A DNA stretch of 64,000 nt from JAHBNG01 sp039028975 (GCA_039028975.1 JBCCHB010000088.1:1-64000), one strand, 5' to 3'; shown: positions 26,116 through 36,325, counted from the stretch's first letter. Notes: generated by a model from the sequence alone, not told the origin. Numbers and translations: made by a program.

Positions 26116-27750
26116 TTATGGCCGGCTCCCCTGGTAATTGATGCGTACCTGAATGCGACTTTGAATCGTTGGCAAAGTAGGGAGGAGTTCGGGATCGCGA
26201 TAAATCTGTGGTGCACTCGCCAATAGCCAACGATTCTGAATTAAGTCGGTCGCCTCCTCAGGTCGTGTACCTGCTACTAGGTTCCGTACTTCCGAGGGAT
26301 CGACTGGAATAACATAATCACCCTGTACAGTAAGATCAAACGAGACCGTGCGCCCATTGTTTGTCGTCCCAGGATTGCGCTGAAAGCTCAATGTCTCTGC
26401 CACCAGTTGTCCCCGCGCGGGAATCTGTTGCTGGATTGCGCTCAGTGCTGCTTCTTCAATAATCCCTTGGTCAACAACAAATCCTCTGGCCAACAGTCGC
26501 AGGTTAAGTCCTAGCTCGTCAGCCTCTTCATCATCAAATTGGGTAAATGTTTGAGCAATGACAAATGTCTGAATAGCCTCGGGAGACATCCATTCACCTG
26601 GTGCCAAATCGGCCAGGAGCACATCCTTTGCCTTGCTTTCGGCTAGAGCCGTTGTACTTTCCAGTAGTGCCTGTCGATCTGCGGCCGTGACAACCGGAAC
26701 TAGCTGAGAACCACCTCCATACATACCTGCGCGATTGGTTACGCTTGTGCGAAAGCTCAGTGCACCACTGACAGTGTTGATTGTGTTGGCCAAAACGTTG
26801 CTCCCAAAGCCTGGCTCAACCGATTCTACCTCTACATCCACTCGCTGACCTAGACCGCCTGGAAGTTCTACTTGATATTGGGTTGTGAACCGAACTGGCG
26901 TCCCTGTGCTAGTGCTGACTACGGTACCTTTGGGAATTGTAGCACTGCGGCTGGTCAAATTGCTAAAGGTAACGGTACCACGAGCCTTGACTGACGCTTT
27001 TTGGCGGCTTCCAGATGTGGCGATGGTGCCAAATTCGTCTATATTTTTCTCTACCAATTGGGCTGGGATCAGTCCGAAATCTAGATCAGGCCCATCCAGG
27101 CTGGGGTCGGCGGTCAGTTCAACAACGACCTCCAAAGGGGCTTGGCCAGGGATGAGTGTAATGGTGGCCGCAGGCAACACGTAAAAGGCAAAGGCCAGAA
27201 GCAATACCCCAATCATACCACCCATGATTGTATTACCTAGCCAGCGTACCCAGATAGGCATCGGGCGGCGGAAGCGCTCCTCTGCCTCAATGCGGCTCTG
27301 CCTAGAGCGACGAACCCGAGGTCGATTGATGCGCTCGACAATCTCGTCTCGTCGCCAGTGAGGGGCCTCTGGTAGCCCAACATCAGGCTGCTTTGGATCG
27401 ACGAGTGGCATTAGAGGTTTCATCTGCCAGCGGCTATTGAAGGCTTGATTCGGTGAATGGAAAACAGGGATGCCGGTTTGCCTAGCTGCCCGCCTAGTCT
27501 CTGCATGGGTTGTGACTAGGGCAATATCCATCTGAAGGATCTGGGCCTGTCGTTGGAGAAGTCTCATTCGAGCCATGTTATCCAATTCAGACCAGCCCGA
27601 TGGCAACTCAAGTACAACCTGAGCTTTTCTCAGCCGAGGTAACATCCGGCGTACCGTCTCTGCCGATGAATCAGGATCGATTTGGTATAGTTCCATATTT
27701 GTTGGCCGATCGGTCGATTGGTCGATTGGTTGAGAGTCGGGTACCGACAA
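26116..27750 (-). CDS. Baseplate J/gp47-like transmembrane protein
   Basis: 544 residues. A cytoplasmic part of about 175 residues (GWSELDNMARMRLLQRQAQ, basic RRSRQSRIEAEERFRR before the membrane) is followed by one TM helix (about 177-199) and a large extracytoplasmic beta-rich region that includes ATIPKGTVVSTSTGTPVRF, the strand pattern of the gp47/baseplate-J fold. No other phage-tail genes are nearby, so this is a domesticated Chloroflexota-type protein rather than a prophage remnant (inference). It begins 22 nt after alaS. The start is uncertain: TTG at 27750 or ATG at 27696; neither has a good Shine-Dalgarno site. Confidence 0.75.
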   Translation of the reverse strand: MSVPDSQPIDQSTDRPTNMELYQIDPDSSAETVRRMLPRLRKAQVVLELPSGWSELDNMARMRLLQRQAQILQMDIALVTTHAETRRAARQTGIPVFHSPNQAFNSRWQMKPLMPLVDPKQPDVGLPEAPHWRRDEIVERINRPRVRRSRQSRIEAEERFRRPMPIWVRWLGNTIMGGMIGVLLLAFAFYVLPAATITLIPGQAPLEVVVELTADPSLDGPDLDFGLIPAQLVEKNIDEFGTIATSGSRQKASVKARGTVTFSNLTSRSATIPKGTVVSTSTGTPVRFTTQYQVELPGGLGQRVDVEVESVEPGFGSNVLANTINTVSGALSFRTSVTNRAGMYGGGSQLVPVVTAADRQALLESTTALAESKAKDVLLADLAPGEWMSPEAIQTFVIAQTFTQFDDEEADELGLNLRLLARGFVVDQGIIEEAALSAIQQQIPARGQLVAETLSFQRNPGTTNNGRTVSFDLTVQGDYVIPVDPSEVRNLVAGTRPEEATDLIQNRWLLASAPQIYRDPELLPTLPTIQSRIQVRINYQGSRP

Positions 27751-27772
27751 GCAGACAAACAGACCATCAAAC

Positions 27773-30487
27773 CTACTTCTTCAAATTCGCCCTCACCCAT
27801 TCCGGAACGCTTGCTAAGGCCTCACCTAATTTCTCAGCATCTTTACCACCGGCTTGGGCCATATTGGGACGCCCGCCACCGCCGCCCCCAACGAGTTGTG
27901 CTGCCTCGCGAATCATATTTCCTGCGTGCATTCCCCGCTTGATTAGGTCATCTGTCGCTGCGGCAACCAACATGGGTTTCTCATTAATGACAGATCCGAC
28001 CATCACAACGCTACTGCCGAGCTTGTCGCGGAACCAGTCAGTCATTTCTCGCATGGTATTAACGTCTGCTGCGTCTACTTGGACAGCAAGAACGTTAGCA
28101 TCCTCTACCTGAATCGCCTTATCGAGTAAGGTTGCACTCTCGTCTTGGGCTAACCTCTTACGCAACTGGGCCACCTCTCGCTGTAGCTCCTGGTTCTGGG
28201 CGCGCAGTTGAGTGACCGCATCTCCCACATCATCGGGCTTGGTGTTGAGCAGATCGGCTAAGCCGGCAACCATATGAAAGCGATCCCCAATCAATTGCTC
28301 TGCAAAACGCCCTGTTACGACCTCTAAACGGCGTACACCAGCAGCCACACTGCTCTCATTTACCAGCCGAAAGCTGCCAATCTCAGCCGTCGAATCCACA
28401 TGGGTGCCACCGCAGAGCTCCATACTGACTGGCTCGTCCTGCCACTCATTCTGCTCACCAAAGCTAACGACCCGTACCTCATCACCGTACTTTTCGCCAA
28501 AGAGGGCCATAGCTCCTTCGTCAACAGCCCGCTGGTAGGATGTCCAACGAGTCTTTACATCAAAATTGGCTAGCACAATATCGTTGGCATATCCCTCAAT
28601 CTCGGCCATGTCTTCTTGGGTAAGGGGCTGGCCATGGCTAAAATCAAAGCGTAGCCGATCTGGAGCGACGAGGGAACCTGCTTGATGTACGTGGTTGCCT
28701 AGCTGCTTGCGAAGTGCAGTATGAAGTACATGGGTACCGGTATGATTACGCATGATGTCCCAACGCCGCTCGGTATCGATGGTGGCTCGCGCCGGATCGT
28801 GGAGCTTGATGGTCCCGCTTGTCACCTCGCCAACATGAACGACTAGTCCAGGGATAGGGCGATGCATATCAGTAACCACTACTGACCAGACAGGTTTGTC
28901 AAAATTCTCGGGGAAGTAGTATATCTCACCTGTATCGGAGACTTGGCCACCACTTTGTACATAAAAGGGGGTTTCAGGCAGAATCACTTCTACCTTACTG
29001 CCTGAATGGGCTTCATCTACGGCCTCTCCATTAACCAGAATACCTACAACCATCGTATCCGTCTCATCGAGGCTCTCGTAAATGAGGTGCTTGACACCCT
29101 CGTTCTCAACAAGATTCTGTTCCCTTAGCGTTTGAAGCAACCGGGTATAAACAGAGACATCCTGACGACCTGTTTCTTGTGCACCCGCACGACTCTGCTC
29201 TTTTTGGTGTGCCAAGGCTATTTCGAAGCCTTCCTCGTCGATGGTGAATCCATTCTCTTCAACCACATCCCGAGTAAGGTCTAGAGGAAAACCAAATGTA
29301 TCCCACAGGAAGAATGCTTCGTTACCTGGAATCACCGTCTCATTCTTCTTGCGTAGCTGGGCCATTAGCTCATCCAACTGACCCAATCCTGTATCAAGGG
29401 TCCGCTGGAAGCGTTCTTCTTCGGCAGTGATGTTCTCTAGGATAAATTCGCGCTTGGCAGGCAGGTCTGTATAGTGGTGGCCCATCTCAGCAATGACCGT
29501 TTCTGCTAGCCGGGCCAAGAACGGTTCTTCAACGCCGATGAGCTTGCCAAAGCGGGCCGCACGTCGCAAGATCATGCGGAGAACGTAGCTGCGCCCTTCG
29601 TTGCCAGGCAACACACCATCGCCCATCATAAAGGTTGTGGCTCGAGCGTGATCAGCAATGGCCCGATAACGGTAAAGGTTCCCCTGCCGCTCATCATCAC
29701 TCTGGCCAGCCAACTCTTGGATTCGATCCATGATAGGCGTGAAGGCATCTGTATCGTAGTTGTTATCCTTGTGTTGGAGAATGCTGGCCAAACGCTCCAA
29801 ACCGGCCCCCGTGTCAACGCTTGGGGCGGGTAGAGGCGTTAACTCACCATCGCTATTCTGGTCATATTGCATAAAGACCAGATTCCAGATCTCCAAATAC
29901 TCGTCATCTACGTTGACACCTTCGGGTACCTGCTTTTCCAAATCGCCCCAATAGTAATGAATTTCAGAACAGGGGCCACACGGCCCTACGTCGCCCATAG
30001 ACCACCAGTTATCTTTTTCCCCAAAGCGAAGAACTCGATCTGGGGAAGCACCTGTCTCGATCCAGAGCTTTTCTGCCTCATCATCATCGGTATAGACGGT
30101 GAACCAGAGCCGCTCAATTGGCAGTTCTAACTCATGCACAAGTAGATGCCAAGCCCATTGAATTGCTTCCTTTTTGAAATAGTCTCCAAAAGAGAAGTTC
30201 CCTAACATCTCAAAGAAGGTATGGTGACGAGGGCTAGGACCAACGTTTTCCAGATCATTGTGTTTGCCGCTAACTCTCATACATTTCTGGCTTGTCGCAG
30301 CGCGATTGTAGGGACGTTTTTCCAATCCAAGGAAAACATCCTTAAATTGGACCATGCCCGCATTGATCAAGAGTAGCGTTGGGTCATTGTTGGGTACCAA
30401 ACTGCTACTATCCACGGTCTGATGATTAAGTTCGCCAAAATAGTCGAACCAAAGCTGGCGGATTTCGTTGGTTGATAGGCTTTTCAT
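27773..30487 (-). CDS. alaS: Alanine-tRNA ligase
   Basis: 904 residues, normal length. Class II catalytic core (about 1-245) with SLVPNNDPTLLLINAGM and RHHTFFEMLGNFSFGDYF, the editing domain with HTGTHVLH (about 581-588) and CGGTH (about 690), and the C-Ala domain with a glycine run near GGRPNMAQAGG. It charges tRNA-Ala and clears Ser/Gly mischarges. AGGGA stands six bases before the ATG. The baseplate-J-like gene follows 22 nt downstream. Confidence 0.97.
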   Translation of the reverse strand: MKSLSTNEIRQLWFDYFGELNHQTVDSSSLVPNNDPTLLLINAGMVQFKDVFLGLEKRPYNRAATSQKCMRVSGKHNDLENVGPSPRHHTFFEMLGNFSFGDYFKKEAIQWAWHLLVHELELPIERLWFTVYTDDDEAEKLWIETGASPDRVLRFGEKDNWWSMGDVGPCGPCSEIHYYWGDLEKQVPEGVNVDDEYLEIWNLVFMQYDQNSDGELTPLPAPSVDTGAGLERLASILQHKDNNYDTDAFTPIMDRIQELAGQSDDERQGNLYRYRAIADHARATTFMMGDGVLPGNEGRSYVLRMILRRAARFGKLIGVEEPFLARLAETVIAEMGHHYTDLPAKREFILENITAEEERFQRTLDTGLGQLDELMAQLRKKNETVIPGNEAFFLWDTFGFPLDLTRDVVEENGFTIDEEGFEIALAHQKEQSRAGAQETGRQDVSVYTRLLQTLREQNLVENEGVKHLIYESLDETDTMVVGILVNGEAVDEAHSGSKVEVILPETPFYVQSGGQVSDTGEIYYFPENFDKPVWSVVVTDMHRPIPGLVVHVGEVTSGTIKLHDPARATIDTERRWDIMRNHTGTHVLHTALRKQLGNHVHQAGSLVAPDRLRFDFSHGQPLTQEDMAEIEGYANDIVLANFDVKTRWTSYQRAVDEGAMALFGEKYGDEVRVVSFGEQNEWQDEPVSMELCGGTHVDSTAEIGSFRLVNESSVAAGVRRLEVVTGRFAEQLIGDRFHMVAGLADLLNTKPDDVGDAVTQLRAQNQELQREVAQLRKRLAQDESATLLDKAIQVEDANVLAVQVDAADVNTMREMTDWFRDKLGSSVVMVGSVINEKPMLVAAATDDLIKRGMHAGNMIREAAQLVGGGGGGRPNMAQAGGKDAEKLGEALASVPEWVRANLKK

Positions 30488-30701
30488 AGTCAGTCCCTAT
30501 TCTGGGGTTGCTCTGAGAACCGATCTTCTCAGCTCGTGTAAGGCTCTTCCAAGAAATGAGCGTTCTAGAGAAATACCGGTGCCTTTTCTCAAATAGCCCT
30601 AAATATAATTTTAGAGGGGAATGGATAAAATTCCCGAACAACTAATTTTATGTGATGGTTTAGTGGGTGTCAAAACAACGGAGTGATCGCAGCAACCTAA
30701 T

Positions 30702-30784
30702 TATACTCAGCCCCATTTGAAAACTGGAATTTGGTCTCTAATGTAGAAGCTGCGGAATACTATGATTTTCAAAACGACCGTAGT
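30702..30784 (+). repeat. Family-1 palindromic element
   Basis: Opens TATACTCAGCCCCATTTGAA and closes GATTTTCAAAACGACCGTAG; about 83 bp. Confidence 0.8.
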
Positions 30785-30924
30785 TTAACATTAAAATTTA
30801 AGACTAGATGCCGTCAACGCGAAAGAGATCCGCTGAAATAGGCGTCTCTACTAACAAGGCGAGCTCATGCCAACAATACCGGTCTGGCTTTTACGATTAT
30901 TTAATGATTACAGTCTAAACTAGG

Positions 30925-31012
30925 TATTATCGCAAGCTCCGCTTAAAGATCGAAGTCTAGGTTCCCTATGGAGGCTATGGAAAGCTTCGGTTTTCAAGAC
31001 GCCCCAGCATAA
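30925..31012 (+). repeat. Family-1 palindromic element, degenerate
   Basis: Opens CGCAAGCTCCGCTTAAAGAT and closes CGGTTTTCAAGACGCCCCAG; the middle CTATGGAGGCTATGGAAA matches other copies. Confidence 0.65.
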
Positions 31013-31274
31013 TCGCAATCTGAACCCGTGGTTCGCAAAGTGAATGAGGGCTTATTTGGTTCTCCATGTTTACCGTAAGCAGAGTCGAGAATGACATTAC
31101 GGGCGACTGAAAATTATCAAATCGTTGAGTTTGCGTAACTTTTTAGACCGGGTTTCGTCTACAATTTATAGCTATAGAACTTGGTTCTACCAAGTCACTA
31201 TATCGGTGTTAGCATCTGAATTAGCAATGAATGTGGTCCTATCTGTTTTCGTTGCAAACCCGCTGCTTCTCACG

Positions 31275-31360
31275 GATACTCAGCTCAGTTTAAAGACCGT
31301 TCTTTGGTTACCCTAGTGGAGTCGTGGAAAAGTACGATTTTCAAACCGACCGCAGTATAG
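31275..31360 (+). repeat. Family-1 palindromic element
   Basis: Opens GATACTCAGCTCAGTTTAAA and closes TTTTCAAACCGACCGCAGTA; about 86 bp. Confidence 0.8.
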
Positions 31361-31628
31361 TTCACCTCAGTAAAATTTTGAATAGCAGCCGCGCGACTTC
31401 ACGCAAGTAGCGGAATTTGTTCTTTAGATCATCCAAATAATTAGGTAAGCGCAGGGTTGATATTCCCTGAAGCCTGTTTCATTCTACCCAAGGCAATCGG
31501 GAATACCATCTTTGGGATTATTTGGGTTACGTTATTTTTAAGTGCTCTTACCGGATAATACCTAAGCATTGCTAACGCTTTCACAAAGTTAAATTCATCT
31601 TGCGTTTCGTATGAAAGGAAAACTGACA

Positions 31629-32294
31629 ATGAAATTACGATTCAATCTTCGGAAGTTGTCTCTCCTCTTGCCAGCGTTGTTGATTGCTTCTCTGTTGCTA
31701 GTTGGCATGGCACCCTTAACAGCAGACGCTGCTGCACCTGCTGACTATGGATATTATGGCAACTACCATAAAGTTAAGAAAGGTGAAAGCCTTTCAAAGC
31801 TTGCTCGCTACTATAGTGTGACCGTTTATGAATTGGCGAAAGCCAACGGGCTATATGTGAATAGTCATATCTACATTGGTCAGAAGCTACATATCCCTCA
31901 AGCTAGTGGCTATCACAGCTATTCTGATTGTGCTCGCTACCACTATGTACGTAAAGGTCAAACCCTCTCTTGGATTGCCAAACACCTAGGCGTTAATTAC
32001 CATGCCTTGGCGAAGGCCAACCACATTTCAAACCCCGATCATATTGTTGCTGGCAAAAAGTTATGTATCCCGAAGATCTATGGACACTCAGGGTATGGAT
32101 ATGGGAACTACCATGGCAATAACGGCCATAATAACCACGGGTACCATGGCAATTACCACATCGTCAAAAAGGGTGAAACTCTCTCTCAGATTGCTCAGCG
32201 TTATGGTGTAAGCGTGTACCACCTGAAGAGCATTAACCACATTGCTGATGTTGATCATATCTATTACGGTCAGCGCCTAAAGGTCAGTTGGTAG
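31629..32294 (+). CDS. Secreted triple-LysM peptidoglycan/glycan-binding protein
   Basis: 221 residues from the ATG at 31629, preferred over 31611 because AAAGGA lies nine bases upstream and the signal peptide then begins directly (MKLRFNLRKLSLLLPALL, cleavage predicted near ADA). Three LysM domains follow at about 44-92, 104-151 and 174-221, each opening with Y-H-x-V-(K/R)-K-G and containing the L-A-x-x-N core. The second linker is a Gly/Tyr/His/Asn-rich run. No catalytic domain is present, so it probably only binds cell-wall glycan. It is monocistronic and followed by a strong terminator. Confidence 0.92.
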   Translation: MKLRFNLRKLSLLLPALLIASLLLVGMAPLTADAAAPADYGYYGNYHKVKKGESLSKLARYYSVTVYELAKANGLYVNSHIYIGQKLHIPQASGYHSYSDCARYHYVRKGQTLSWIAKHLGVNYHALAKANHISNPDHIVAGKKLCIPKIYGHSGYGYGNYHGNNGHNNHGYHGNYHIVKKGETLSQIAQRYGVSVYHLKSINHIADVDHIYYGQRLKVSW

Positions 32295-32393
32295 TCTTCC
32301 ACGTGATGTCAGTTCCAGGTACTGCTGGCTGTTAGTTATCCCCGGATAACGTCATCTTTTCAAACTTCTAAAATAGAAGAAAGAGAAAGTTAA

Positions 32394-32426
32394 AATAAGC
32401 CAGGCTCGCTATGAGCCTGGCTTATT
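32394..32426. terminator. Bidirectional rho-independent terminator
   Basis: AATAAGCCAGGCTC (32394-32407) pairs perfectly with GAGCCTGGCTTATT (32413-32426) around a 5-nt loop, with A-rich and T-rich flanks. It lies between the convergent LysM and cysteine desulfurase genes. Confidence 0.85.
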
Positions 32427-32498
32427 CTTTCGATCACAATGGAGAGTGGTACAGAAAAAATGCATAATGAAAATGCCCAACAAAATGTCCGTGAAGCA

Positions 32499-33683
32499 TT
32501 ATGCTACAGCGGGTGCGAAGCTACGGATCCGTTGGACTATGCCAGGTAGCGTTGCCAACAGATAGTCAACATCATCATCTGTCGTGCTTTTGCCTAAACT
32601 TAGTCGCAACCCGCCAACCGCATCCGCAGTTGGAACATTCATCGCTTCCAACACATGGCTTGGGCGTTGGGCACCGCTGGTACAGGCACTTCCACTGCTG
32701 GCTGCAATGCCCGCCAAATCTAGGCCAATTAACACCCCCTCCGCTTCAACTCCTTGGATAATAAAGCTAGCTAAATTGGGTAACCGATTATCAGGACTGC
32801 CAGTTTGGTATACATCTGGAATGGTCTGTTGAATTCCCTCAATCAACCTATCACAGAGAACCGTCAGTCGTTGGCTCTCTACCTCTCGCTCGGCTTCTAT
32901 TAGGTCGAACGCTTCAGCCATTCCGACGATTAGCGGCACATTCTCTGTACCGGCCCGGCGGTTATTTTCGTGACTACCACCGGTCAATATAGGTTGAAAA
33001 GGCGTTCCACTTCGCAAGTAAAGAAATCCGCAGCCTTTTGGACCATAGATTTTGTGGGCGCTAATCGTCAGCGCATCTACTTGAAGTTGATCGACATGTA
33101 AGGGAAATTTACCAGCAGCTTGGACTGCATCCGTATGGAAGGGAACATCATACTCCTTGCAGAGCTCTCCGACTGCGCCGATAGGCTGAAGCGTGCCAAC
33201 CTCATTATTGGCCATCATGACACTAACCAACGCAACCTCTTCGTTTAAACCAAGCGCCGACTCTACCTCATCAATATGTACCTGTCCCAAGCCATCAACG
33301 GGTAAAATGGTCAGATCAAAGCCAAAGTTCGAAGCCAAATCTTCGGCAGTATGATAAACGGCATGGTGCTCTACTGCTGAAATGACAATTCGATTAGCAC
33401 CAGTTGCTGCTCGCTGTGCATGGGCAATGCCTCGCAATGCAGCATTGTTGCCCTCTGTGCCACAACCAGTAAAGATAATCTCTTTTTCCTTGGCACCGAT
33501 GATGGAGGCAATCCGCTGGCGTGCTTTGGTGAGTGCGACATTCGCCCCTCGACCTGCACCATGAATGCTGGACGGATTGCCGTACTGTGTCATCCAAAAT
33601 GGCTGCATGGCTTTAACAACCTCTGGGCGCACAGGTGTTGTGGCAGAATGATCTAAATAGATTAGCTTTTTGGTGCGGTTCAT
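32499..33683 (-). CDS. Cysteine desulfurase (NifS/IscS class)
   Basis: 394 residues. PLP enzyme that delivers cysteine sulfur for Fe-S clusters or thio-modification. YLDHSATTPVRPEV at the N-terminus, the pyridoxal His in EHHAVYHTAE, MMANNEVGTLQPIG, the Schiff-base Lys in SAHKIYGPKG (about 208) and the sulfur-accepting Cys in SGSACTSGAQ (about 330) are present. The shape of the Cys loop fits group I enzymes. No iscU, iscR or tRNA thiolase gene adjoins, so the acceptor is unknown. It is convergent with the LysM gene. Confidence 0.93.
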   Translation of the reverse strand: MNRTKKLIYLDHSATTPVRPEVVKAMQPFWMTQYGNPSSIHGAGRGANVALTKARQRIASIIGAKEKEIIFTGCGTEGNNAALRGIAHAQRAATGANRIVISAVEHHAVYHTAEDLASNFGFDLTILPVDGLGQVHIDEVESALGLNEEVALVSVMMANNEVGTLQPIGAVGELCKEYDVPFHTDAVQAAGKFPLHVDQLQVDALTISAHKIYGPKGCGFLYLRSGTPFQPILTGGSHENNRRAGTENVPLIVGMAEAFDLIEAEREVESQRLTVLCDRLIEGIQQTIPDVYQTGSPDNRLPNLASFIIQGVEAEGVLIGLDLAGIAASSGSACTSGAQRPSHVLEAMNVPTADAVGGLRLSLGKSTTDDDVDYLLATLPGIVQRIRSFAPAVA

Positions 33684-33827
33684 CTTTAAAAATGTATTCT
33701 CTTCTCTACTTTTGCTGGTAATATCTTAAAATCGCGACATAAATGAGACGTAGGGTAATATCTCTCAACCCTTTGGAATGGCGAAACGAAATGTCAGGAT
33801 CCATTAATTCTCGTTCATTATGATGCT

Positions 33828-35342
33828 CTATGGGCTTTTGAGTGCCTCAGGCTCAATGTGCTGGGAATCAGAGGCGTAGATCAACTCATAAGTAGTCCGA
33901 AGTCGCTTCAACTCTTGACCACCAATGACCTGTTCACCGTAGTGGACTCTCATGTAAGCATGGGTTAGTTGATGTAACCCTTCTCTCTGATTTGGAAAGG
34001 CATCCATCAGCACAGGTAGATATTGATCTGGTGGTTGATTGGGTTGGCGCGGATAGCCTCGCTGACGGGCAATTCGAGTTAGATTGGCATACATATTTTC
34101 TACACTAATCGCTTCTAATAGCTCCAGGCTCAGACCGAACTTTCCCACTAATCGAGCAAGATTACGTAGACGCTCCAACCCGCTGCGAATTCCGTCAAGG
34201 CCCCAATCGGCAGCTTCTTGTTCGGTCTCTTCCCCATCTTCTTCTACATCCCGTAGATAAGGTTTAACAAAAAAGATCCATAAGAAAAGGAGTAAAATCA
34301 GTCCTATACCAATCACAATCGTATATCGAACCACAGGCCAACTTTGTAGAAAGTCCGCCAGTGAAAAGGTAGTTGAATCTGGAAGCGGTTCGCCCCGGCC
34401 AAATTCACCATCTGTTGGCGTCTGGAAAAGGTCGACTCCGCTCATTAAGCTACGCATTGCGTCAATCAGCCATTCAAGGAATGGGGCTATCAACCAAAAT
34501 AGGAGTTCAAATAGCCAGCCCAAAGCTGCGCCAAGGATCCGCCATACAGGACCAAACCAACTAATTACATTCAGGATATTTTGGGGTGTAAAAAATGTCG
34601 TCCAAATCAAACCAATGCCAAGCGTGATCATAACCGTTATGCCAATCATGGTCATACGAGGCCAGGAGAGCAAAGCGCCCGTGCTGTGACTGCCGACCAT
34701 TGATTTTTCATCAATTCGGGCTAAGGCAACAGCCATCAGTCCGAAGGCGATAAAAAACGCGAAAAATTGAAGCGGAACAGGCAGACCAATTTGCTCAAAT
34801 AATATTCCGTTGCCAATGAGCGCGATAAGCAATCCCAAGCGAAAGTTCAGCCCTACAGACGAAAAGGTCAAAAGACGTCCTGTTGCCATAACCACGCGCA
34901 CCCAAAGAATAATGTTGAAGACGATAAAGAGTGTTTCCAGTTGCCATCCTTCGTTAAAGAAGAGGAGTGCCCTGGCCGTATTATAAAGCCATGCTAAACT
35001 GAATAGAGAGGACGTGGCATAGAGTGTAGCTCGGACGACCAGCAAAGAGGACACGATGATGATACCCATTAACCACAGTTCCCGCCGCGGACTGTTGATT
35101 TGGCGTCTGTTAATCAAATCTGTTGCTACTGCATAGAGCACCCATAACAAAAGCGTGACAAGGGTAATCTGTATAGGTGAACGCGTGATAAGATGCGTCA
35201 ATGAATTGGTCAGCTCAGAACTCAACAGAAAGGATGACTGGGCATAGCCAAGAAGAAGCCAGGCAAACGGAAGAAGCCAAGCCGCTTCCATGCCAGCTAG
35301 GGCAATAGTCAGGTATCGATGTCTTCGATTCGTTAGGATCAT
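33828..35342 (-). CDS. Multi-TM membrane protein with C-terminal DUF4129
   Basis: 504 residues: about eight hydrophobic helices (residues 1-~260), another at about 330-350 (VIGIGLILLLFLWIFF), and a cytoplasmic C-terminus with the DUF4129 pattern (YPRQPNQPPDQYLPVL...HAYMRVHYGE). In other bacteria DUF4129 proteins often accompany transglutaminase-like/DUF58/MoxR genes; none is seen here. Function unknown. Confidence 0.8.
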   Translation of the reverse strand: MILTNRRHRYLTIALAGMEAAWLLPFAWLLLGYAQSSFLLSSELTNSLTHLITRSPIQITLVTLLLWVLYAVATDLINRRQINSPRRELWLMGIIIVSSLLVVRATLYATSSLFSLAWLYNTARALLFFNEGWQLETLFIVFNIILWVRVVMATGRLLTFSSVGLNFRLGLLIALIGNGILFEQIGLPVPLQFFAFFIAFGLMAVALARIDEKSMVGSHSTGALLSWPRMTMIGITVMITLGIGLIWTTFFTPQNILNVISWFGPVWRILGAALGWLFELLFWLIAPFLEWLIDAMRSLMSGVDLFQTPTDGEFGRGEPLPDSTTFSLADFLQSWPVVRYTIVIGIGLILLLFLWIFFVKPYLRDVEEDGEETEQEAADWGLDGIRSGLERLRNLARLVGKFGLSLELLEAISVENMYANLTRIARQRGYPRQPNQPPDQYLPVLMDAFPNQREGLHQLTHAYMRVHYGEQVIGGQELKRLRTTYELIYASDSQHIEPEALKSP

Positions 35343-35597
35343 TATAGAGCCAAGCTACTTTTAGGAACGAGAACTAAATAACTTGGTCATTTGACGAGGC
35401 TATGCCCGAGCGAAACGCGCAATTTATTTGCAACTCATTCCTTAACAGGTTTATGACAGGAAAACAACATACCCCTGACAGCTTCCTTCAGCCGATCTTA
35501 TGATATCCTATGGCTAACAGAGACACGAAATATGTGTCTGTTCGGTTGAATGAGTAGGAGAGTGGCACCCACACCCACCCAGAAGTTAATATAATCC

Positions 35598-35673
35598 GCC
35601 AGAAAAGTTTTGTCCCAGCTTTTGTCCTGTGTGCTTTGGAACACCTGAAAAGAGAGGACAAGATTTTCCTGGC
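35598..35673. repeat. Family-2 palindromic repeat
   Basis: GCCAGAAAAGTTTTGTCC (35598-35615) pairs with GGACAAGATTTTCCTGGC (35656-35673), then TATCAAT. Confidence 0.75.
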
Positions 35674-35816
35674 TATCAATGTAGCGTTAGTTCATATAGC
35701 GTTTTCTAATCCACTCATCTACTCATCAGCTGTCGGGAACCATTGTATTCAGCTCCGTCTGAAACCATGGAGATGTTTTATTCGTTGAGCCATGGAAGCC
35801 CGCACATAAGTGTCAA

Positions 35817-35849
35817 AAAAGACCCACCAACTTTGTTGGTGGGTCTTTT
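35817..35849 (-). terminator. Strong rho-independent terminator
   Basis: GACCCACCAAC (35821-35831), loop TTT, GTTGGTGGGTC (35835-35845), flanked by A6 and T4, so it works on either strand. It lies 45 nt after the stop of the minus-strand gene at 35894. Confidence 0.88.
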
Positions 35850-35893
35850 GATTCCCTTTCATCTACTTTACTTCTATCCCCCCGAAGTGAGCC

Positions 35894-36325
35894 TTACCAA
35901 TTATCAACCCCCTCATCGGATCCACCAACTACGCGAAATTGGCGATGGGATAACTCTTGTTGAGGACCGGCTATCTGCATCTGATGAGGAGAGGCTAACG
36001 ATGGTTGAGCATAGGATTGAGGATAAGATCCGGCTTGCCCCGGAGGTGTACCCTGGCCTGTTACAACAATAACAGGCGGCTGTTGCTGAGGATAGTGTGG
36101 GTACGTATCATAAGTCTCTTCTCTACGAACGCGACGTCGTTCCTGTCGATCATAGTCACCTGTGCGCTTGGCAGCCAACACCATCAGCGCGGCGGGTATC
36201 CCAGCCATAATACCAAATAAGACACCCAATGCCATACCAATGGCATCCGAACTGAGTTGGCTTCCCAATTGCCATCCCATAAACCCAATAAACCCCAATG
36301 ACCCTAAACCCATGATTGCTTTCAT
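35894..36325 (-). CDS. Small membrane protein, unknown function
   Basis: 143 residues from the ATG at 36325, chosen because AAGG lies six bases upstream; a GTG at 36355 would add ten residues. Two hydrophobic helices (about 3-19 and 25-48) are followed by a basic stretch and a Pro/Gln/Tyr/Gly-rich cytoplasmic tail. No family recognised. A single gene followed by a strong terminator and located 97 nt after the FtsK-like gene. Confidence 0.7.
   Translation of the reverse strand: MKAIMGLGSLGFIGFMGWQLGSQLSSDAIGMALGVLFGIMAGIPAALMVLAAKRTGDYDRQERRRVRREETYDTYPHYPQQQPPVIVVTGQGTPPGQAGSYPQSYAQPSLASPHQMQIAGPQQELSHRQFRVVGGSDEGVDNW

Larger units (their letters stand above)
30488..31628. other. 1.1 kb gene-free region with three palindromic elements
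   Basis: The longest non-coding stretch in the window, between divergent alaS and the LysM gene. It holds three family-1 elements in the same orientation (30702, 30925, 31275) separated by about 220-350 bp. The short ORF at 31125-31316 runs into the third element and is not credible. I see no tRNA or known RNA. The LysM promoter must lie here but is not obvious. Confidence 0.6.
35343..35893. other. 551 bp intergenic region
   Basis: Contains a family-2 palindrome (35598-35673), the left half of a family-1 element (about 35744-35766, GTATTCAGCTCCGTCTGAAA) and a strong terminator (35817-35849). No gene. Confidence 0.55.

Noticed and set aside
25833..26216. 127-codon minus-strand ORF after the baseplate-J-like gene
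   Set aside because: Composed of repeat DNA and overlapping the 3' end of the real gene in another frame.
26116..27750. Prophage or contractile injection system suggested by the baseplate-J-like domain
   Set aside because: No tail tube, sheath, spike or other phage genes are nearby; the protein has a TM helix and sits in a housekeeping context behind alaS.
31125..31316. 63-codon ORF between alaS and the LysM gene
   Set aside because: It runs into a palindromic element and has no domain or ribosome binding site.
30488..31610. tRNA or riboswitch in the long gap
   Set aside because: I searched by eye for T-loop words (GGTTCRANYCC) and conserved riboswitch cores and saw none; a covariance scan would be decisive.
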